Shown here piece by piece: positions 58,815 through 64,000 of a stretch of DNA of 64,000 bases (the first letter of the stretch is position 1; each line of letters opens with the position of its first letter). The notes beneath the pieces were generated by a model. It was not told the origin of the DNA. It saw only the letters and a program-made list of their open reading frames with translations, and did no database searches. The position numbers were made by a program, and so were the translations under genes. The DNA comes from Margaritispora aquatica (taxonomy: Eukaryota > Ascomycota > Leotiomycetes > Helotiales > Discinellaceae). The stretch is taken from contig VJWN01000005.1 of the NCBI GenBank assembly GCA_007644065.1, positions 682,001-746,000 of the forward strand, written 5' to 3'.

Positions 58815-61435
58815 GCCGGAGATATTTTATTTTTGGTTCGGTTTTTTATTGTGTGGTTTCTTTTCTTTTTGGCTGATGAGTGATTGATTGTTTGTTGTTG
58901 TTGTCGTTGCATGCGATGCTAGATAAGCATGTCAACAATCAACAGTGCAGTTAGCTCCTGCAATGTTGATATTCGTACACGTGGTAGCACCACCATTACC
59001 TTATGTTCGCAACTCACAACTCATCGTTGTGTGAAAGCTTAATCGTGCAGCAAAGCTAAATTTCTTCAGTGGAATAAGTCAGCATTCGACATCACTATGC
59101 CAATCTGTACCTTCTTCTTGGCGCATGCTGACGACTTTGCCAGCACGTGAATTGCTTCTGTTCGAAAACGCCGTGCAGAAAAGGCAAAAAAAAGAAAATG
59201 GTGCTGAATGAGATGGTTGCAGGGCAAGGACGCCACATGGCGGATATCGGATCGATCAAGGTGGTTTATAAAATTACAACCTTTCTTTCCCTTCCCCCGC
59301 ATTCTCATTTTGGCTGGCTTGGAGGCAGGGCAGGGCTGGGAAAGAGAGTTGGTGTTTACGTCCCGTACTGTACTGTACCGCATTTTCAGCTTGACGGGGT
59401 GCCGTGTCGGTATCTATCTATCGCAAGGCGTGCATACGGTATTTCGCAAAGATGAAAGATGTTGGCAAGTCGGTTCTTGGCGAGCATCATGCTGTTGTTG
59501 ATGTTGATTCGAGTTGGTGTGTGTGGTTGTAGCTCGTAAAGTGAGACCATAACATCGTACATTAGGGAATCTCAAGGATGTCTTTGCTCTTATACGACCT
59601 CTTGCATGCTGGATGTGAATACTTTGGGTACTGATATTAATGATGATTGTTCTTGTTTCTTTACTTTGTGAGTTGAAATGCATCTAGCATCTAGCATCTC
59701 GTACTGGCTCGCACAGTACATCCTGAATAAGCGAAATGAACGACCAGAAGGTTTTTTGTTCGGTTCGGGAGTGGCGGCCTTGCATCTCTATTACAGGGGA
59801 AGCGGGGCCGTGATTTGATGGAGAGTTGGCGATGTTAGTAAGCTTGTTTTTAGGTTGGGGGCGATGGGAGCTGCGCCGTGATGTCGTAAGTTCTTGTGGT
59901 CGTTGAGCATTGAATGGGACATTGATCAGAATTTTCTGTTCGGGCAGGTTTGGTTGTTTGTTTATTTGTTTGGATATTTGAGACGGACTGCCAGCAAGCG
60001 TGATGATTTTGGAGACCCAAATTTCCGGCTCAACTGTGACTTTAAGACCTTGGAAGTGCAGAAAACGGAAGACTGGGAGCGGATCCAAATTCGTGTTGGT
60101 GGATTTCATTTTCATGCTGCTGCAAGGTGAAAAGACAAGCGGATCGCCTTCGGTTGCCAGGCCAGGCCAGGGTGTTAGAACCCTGTTGAAGACCGCCTCA
60201 GGGGTTCGGTTGTTGATTGCTGGAGAGTCTGCACGTGTCAAGACGACTTGGCTTGCCTTACCTACCATTCTGTGAAGTCGGATGTTTGTTCTGGTGCGAG
60301 CGCATCGAGGCGGACATTATTTGGACAAGCAATTTGATGGAAGATGCATGAGCCGATGTACACTACCCCTTGCCTGAGTACAGTATCAACCACTGAGTAT
60401 GCTCCTCCATCTGAAAGTAGCTGCCAATGTTCAGCAAAGTTTTCTCTCAGGGGCAGCTCATCGAATGCATTGATTTGCATGAATGTTGGATGGTGAACAT
60501 GAACACAGGCTTAACAGGCTTCTGAAGAAAAAAAGCTCGTACGGAGTGGGTTTTCTTCTGGGCGAATAATCGCACGTCATGCCAGATCATTTGGAACAAC
60601 AGTTGGAAGCATGCACGCTCGAGCTCTCGTGGTTGTCGCAACGAACTTCTCCATGTGAACCCCTGAGAGAAAGGCCGTGACTGGTGGCCACTGAGGAGTG
60701 ATTCCGATGGTGGTGGATCCTGAAATCTAGGATCTAGGATATCCATCGATTATCGAATTGCCATATATAGACGGTCCACAGAGAACAGCCTGGCAATCAT
60801 TTATATCCAGTCCAATGCGATGGGAAGACAAAGACGTTGTGGAAGGGATTGTCTCTTTTTTTTTTCCATTCAGGAATTCCTGGCACAAAAATTGCCCTCG
60901 AAATGTCCCCGAGTTTAGATAGAGGTAATCTCCAACCTGAGACTTTGGCGTTGACCACATCTCAGCAAAGTTTTGGATAGAAGGAATCCAGATGCGTTGG
61001 TTTCATGCTTGAGCAGACAGTTGATAAGAAATGAATATCCGCACAGTACAGTACAGTGGACCCCGAAAGTACTGTGAATAAAGGGTGAAAGCTAGGTAGA
61101 GCCTTGAGTGGATGTGTCTGTTTCGGTGTCACTTTGTCACTTATGTCATCTTCGCTTTTGCTTTCGAAGCCTGCATAGGTATACTTCGTATCTGAAGGCA
61201 AAAAGAACTGATTGCTGAATGAAGCTGAGGATTGGCATAGGAGGGTACTGTACTGTATGCTTCCTTCTGGTCCGGTCTAGCATTGGGACAATGATCTTCC
61301 CGGTTGAACAGTAGCAAGTATAAGCAGCCTCAGAACAGAAATACCATCCGAGCTGCTTGGTATTCATGGGAATACCCGGCAGATAGATATTGATTTCCAT
61401 GGGCCTGATCGCCAATCGCCAGATCCAATGAGAAA

Positions 61436-61463
61436 AAGAAGAAGAAGAAGAAGAAGAAGAAGA
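61436..61463. repeat. (GAA)n microsatellite
   Basis: About nine GAA triplets in non-coding DNA. On the minus strand it would read as poly-serine in a spurious frame. Confidence 0.85.
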
Positions 61464-61599
61464 TGAATATTCCTTAGGTATGGCATTCAGCACTTGGTTT
61501 GCAAGTCGACTATAGATAGGTATGCAATTTTTACTTACTAGGGATGATGACTGAGTTAGGGTAGGGTAGTTGGAATGGAATGAGGACGATCCGAATTAT

Positions 61600-61643
61600 T
61601 CTGAGAGTATAGCTCGATAAGTCTGAGAGTATAGCTCGATAAG
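61600..61643. repeat. Perfect 22-bp tandem duplication
   Basis: The unit TCTGAGAGTATAGCTCGATA plus AG occurs twice head to tail (61600-61621 and 61622-61643). Confidence 0.9.
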
Positions 61644-61806
61644 TCTTAGTTTAGTACAAGTCTTACTTTACAAAGGTAAGTCTTACCTGTAGTTTGCAAG
61701 CGGAAACAATACTTTTTACGGTAACGCCTCCCAGAGTCCCCCAAGTTCCCAAAAGTCCCAACCCTTCGAAACTCTGATCCAGCCTGTTTCTGTGTCCATC
61801 CGTGAA

Positions 61807-61902
61807 CTGTACTTGACTGTACTTGACTGCACTTGAACTTCCACTTGAACTTCCACTTGGCTGGCACTTCACAACTTCACACTTCACACTTCACACTTCA
61901 CA
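61807..61902. repeat. Clustered short repeats (ACTTGACTGT, ACTTCCACTTGA, ACTTCAC)
   Basis: Successive short tandem units sharing CACTT/ACTTG. They mark the start of the C/T-rich leader region. Confidence 0.7.
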
Positions 61903-62268
61903 CCAACCCTGACCCTGACCTTGTAACAACCTGGAAACATCCCCCCCCCTACCATTTCTTCCCACCAAGCACCAAGCACCAAACACCAGCCCACCATCTA
62001 ACCTCAGGTCACCTACCCTACCGACTAGTCCTACCTGACCTACCTGGTCTACCTAGCCTGCCTACCAGCCAGGCCCGTAACGAACGAAAAAAAACACGAG
62101 CTCCGTTGCCCGTCCGGCTTCGTCCTCGTCTCATTCCAATCCAAACTTCATTGTCAACAATTTCAATATTCAGACTCTCATTACCTGCTATTGTCATCAT
62201 CGCCCTCGCCCTCGCCGTCGCCCATCCATCCCGTCAGAATTTATGACTTCTTCATGATTCTCTAAGTG

Positions 62269-62867
62269 GTGAGTCCTGCTTCTATTTTCCTACTTCGATG
62301 TCTGCGGTTCCTGGAGAAATGGATGTACACACATGGCCACGGGGACTGGACAATTGGTCAATCTATATTTGGATCGCAACATCAACAGAACCACCAACCC
62401 TTTCTTGCCATGACCGTCATCATCGAACTGGTTTTCCGAATATTCAGGACGAAGAAGTTGTGCTATGGGATAAGACGTCAGATATTTGGGGCCAGAATTG
62501 CGATGCGCTTCAGCTTTGGATCTTCAACAAAATATCAACTGTACGCCGATCCCTTGCGTCAACTGAACTGAGGAAGTGCCTGGACCAGAGGATGATCGTA
62601 AATTCTATGCAAGCCACCCTCTTTATAGCATTTGGACGACCCCGCCAGATCTAATTCACGGATGGCCGCAGACATTTATATCTTGAATGTTTGAAAAAGA
62701 GAATAATTGCTAATTAATGTCCTCGGGGTCGCCACAGAAGACTGTTGACATTCATTTCTTACCAACCAACCCTCGCTTTTGACGACCCATTTTCAACTTG
62801 TGCCACATCACGAATACGACATACTACCTGTTTATATTAATTTTTCCCACGTTCTACGACTTTGCAG
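62269..62867 (+). other. Probable 5' UTR intron of the downstream serine-rich gene
   Basis: A consensus donor GTGAGT at 62269 follows a C/T-rich leader, and a TTTGCAG acceptor with an upstream pyrimidine stretch ends at 62867, 100 bp before the start codon at 62968. The interval of 599 bp would be a leader intron. Inference from consensus sites only. Confidence 0.35.
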
Positions 62868-62967
62868 ATTTGTGCCATTTGAGCCGACACCTTCGTTCTT
62901 TTAATAACATCTGGTTTGAATGATCTAAAAGGGCGGATTTGTCCTTTCTAGACGATATTTATACTAT

Positions 62968-64000
62968 ATGCCTGTCAAATTTCCGAAGGGTTTTGGTCGG
63001 CGGAAATCCACCGCAACCCCATTTGAAGATGGCTCGGAGGACCCGGTAGTGGAGAGTGGAAACTTCAAGGTTTTCGAAAGACCAGATGCAGCCAGCAAGT
63101 CCTTCGATGGGGCCCCGAAATTTGCTAAGTCGGCAACTTCACCTATACCTGCTCATGGCAGGTCGAAGACAGCACTGCTAGACAATGACAACATGTTTGA
63201 GAACGTGATGAAGAATCGGTATGTAAACATTGTGTTTTTTGCATCCAAATGAAAGTGCTTTATGCTGACCTTGAAAAGTGGCAGTGGTGCCTCAAATACA
63301 AACACTGCATCCACGACTGATAATTCTTCGCGACTGAGTGCTGCTTCAACAGCTCCATCTTCGACAGACATACCACACAGGGAGGACTGGAAATCGGGCA
63401 AGGAAAAATCGTTCGAGATTAATGTACCCGCAGTTCCCAAGTCAACCTCAGCATTCTCTCTTAAGAACGCTGGGCGGACGTTGTCCTGGGGACGGCACAA
63501 GCATCCCTCAATGTCGCCCAAGGAACCTAGAGAACCGAGCTCTCCGTTGGTCGACGAGCACTCCGGACGATCGAGAGCAGTGACAACATCCAGCAACAGT
63601 ACAGCTGTACCACCAAAACTGGATAGCAACGATGATTTTGGGTTGAGCTTGGGCGGAGACTTCGGTGAGATGTTTAAGAAATATGACAAACGCGGAAGCG
63701 TTGTTATGGATGCTGCAGCTAGTAGATCTATGTCAAACAGCCCTGTAAGCTTCAGCGGCATATTATTTGCATAAATTTTTAGTTGAAGCTAACATTGACC
63801 AGGAATTGATCTCAGCTGGTCTCAACAATCGACCATATCAATCCAGCAACCGATTGATGGCACCTTCGCCACTCAGCTTTGATAGAAATAAGGAAGTCGA
63901 GCCCTCACCGTATTCTTGGAGCAGCCAACATTCTCGAGAAGGCCTTATGTCAAGCGTCAGCCCACCCCCTTTTGCCGGGCGTGATACACCTCCACCTGCT
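62968..64000 (+). CDS. N-terminal part of a disordered Ser/Pro-rich fungal protein (runs off the window)
   Basis: Exons 62968-63218, 63279-63744 and 63803 to the window end, with introns of 60 bp (GTATGT...AAAAG) and 58 bp (GTAAGC, branch GCTAAC, ACCAG). The visible 305 residues are in frame to the last base. The start is basic (MPVKFPKGFGRRKSTA). Then come patches FKVFERPDAASKSFDGAPKF, NMFENVMKNRGSGAS, LKNAGRTLSWGRHKH and LSLGGDFGEMFKKYDKRGSV, separated by Ser/Thr/Pro-rich linkers. This mix suggests a cytoskeletal, cortical or signalling scaffold with short linear motifs; I do not recognise the family. No signal peptide or membrane helix. The ATG follows a leader with no upstream in-frame ATG. 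Confidence 0.8.

Larger units (their letters stand above)
58140..62967. other. Gene-poor interval, about 4.8 kb
   Basis: CDF 3' UTR at left and promoter plus long leader of the next gene at right. It contains simple repeats (listed), TTTATAAAATT near 59267 and a strongly C/T-rich tract at 61,860-62,240. A 194-codon minus-strand frame at 59684-60268 has an ATG but no recognisable features. An ATG frame at 62298-62654 lies within a probable leader intron. Confidence 0.5.

Noticed and set aside
61833..62246. 137-codon plus-strand frame in the C/T-rich leader
   Set aside because: Its first codon is not ATG and its composition just reflects the pyrimidine-rich repeats.

Overview
The window is nuclear DNA from a filamentous ascomycete (Pezizomycotina). 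The evidence is the many short introns (about 45-145 bp) with GTRNGT-type donors and CTAAC/CTRAY branch sites, and typical fungal families: WSC cell-wall protein, wax-synthase-type acyltransferase, serine-rich cupredoxin, dienelactone hydrolase, BTB protein. A leotiomycete is my guess from general feel only. Genes are monocistronic and on both strands. I saw no operons, CRISPR arrays, phage genes, complete transposons, tRNA or rRNA genes by eye.

Layout. 0-10.3 kb: a truncated nuclear-looking protein, a secreted class 3 lipase, a wax-synthase/MBOAT-like acyltransferase, a CorA-type metal transporter, a dienelactone hydrolase and a serine-rich conserved fungal protein. 10.3-20 kb: a 3.4 kb gene-poor interval, a BTB gene with an in-frame stop, an APC amino-acid/choline-type permease and an acidic unknown protein whose stop codon lies inside a 3 x 85 bp tandem repeat. 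20-30 kb: GFA1 (hexosamine synthesis), a 4.8 kb gene-poor interval, homocysteine S-methyltransferase and a WSC-domain wall protein. 30-36.2 kb: 6.3 kb rich in microsatellites with faint decayed coding traces. 36.2-53 kb is gene-dense and housekeeping: an SCOC/Slo1-like coiled-coil protein, a six-exon conserved unknown, complex I NDUFB8, the SWR1 remodeler ATPase, the REV1 translesion polymerase and an MFS transporter. 53-64 kb: a secreted cupredoxin, a Mn-type CDF transporter, a 4.8 kb interval and the start of a disordered serine-rich protein with a probable 5' UTR intron.

Most genes serve unrelated pathways, so order is mostly genomic neighbourhood. Two arrangements may matter. NDUFB8 and SWR1 are divergent over 416 bp, and SWR1 and REV1 (chromatin and DNA-damage tolerance) are convergent over 515 bp. 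GFA1, WSC and the cupredoxin all bear on the cell wall or surface. Gene models were spliced by hand: in each, exon lengths sum to a multiple of three and the joins restore family-like sequence.

The most unusual observations are: the BTB gene with TGA exactly where the conserved Trp before LYT is expected; two GC-AG introns; GFA1 starting with a 5-nt coding exon that splits the catalytic Cys codon; three UBM-like repeats in REV1; and the 85-bp tandem repeat over a stop codon. I found no convincing wholly new biological system.
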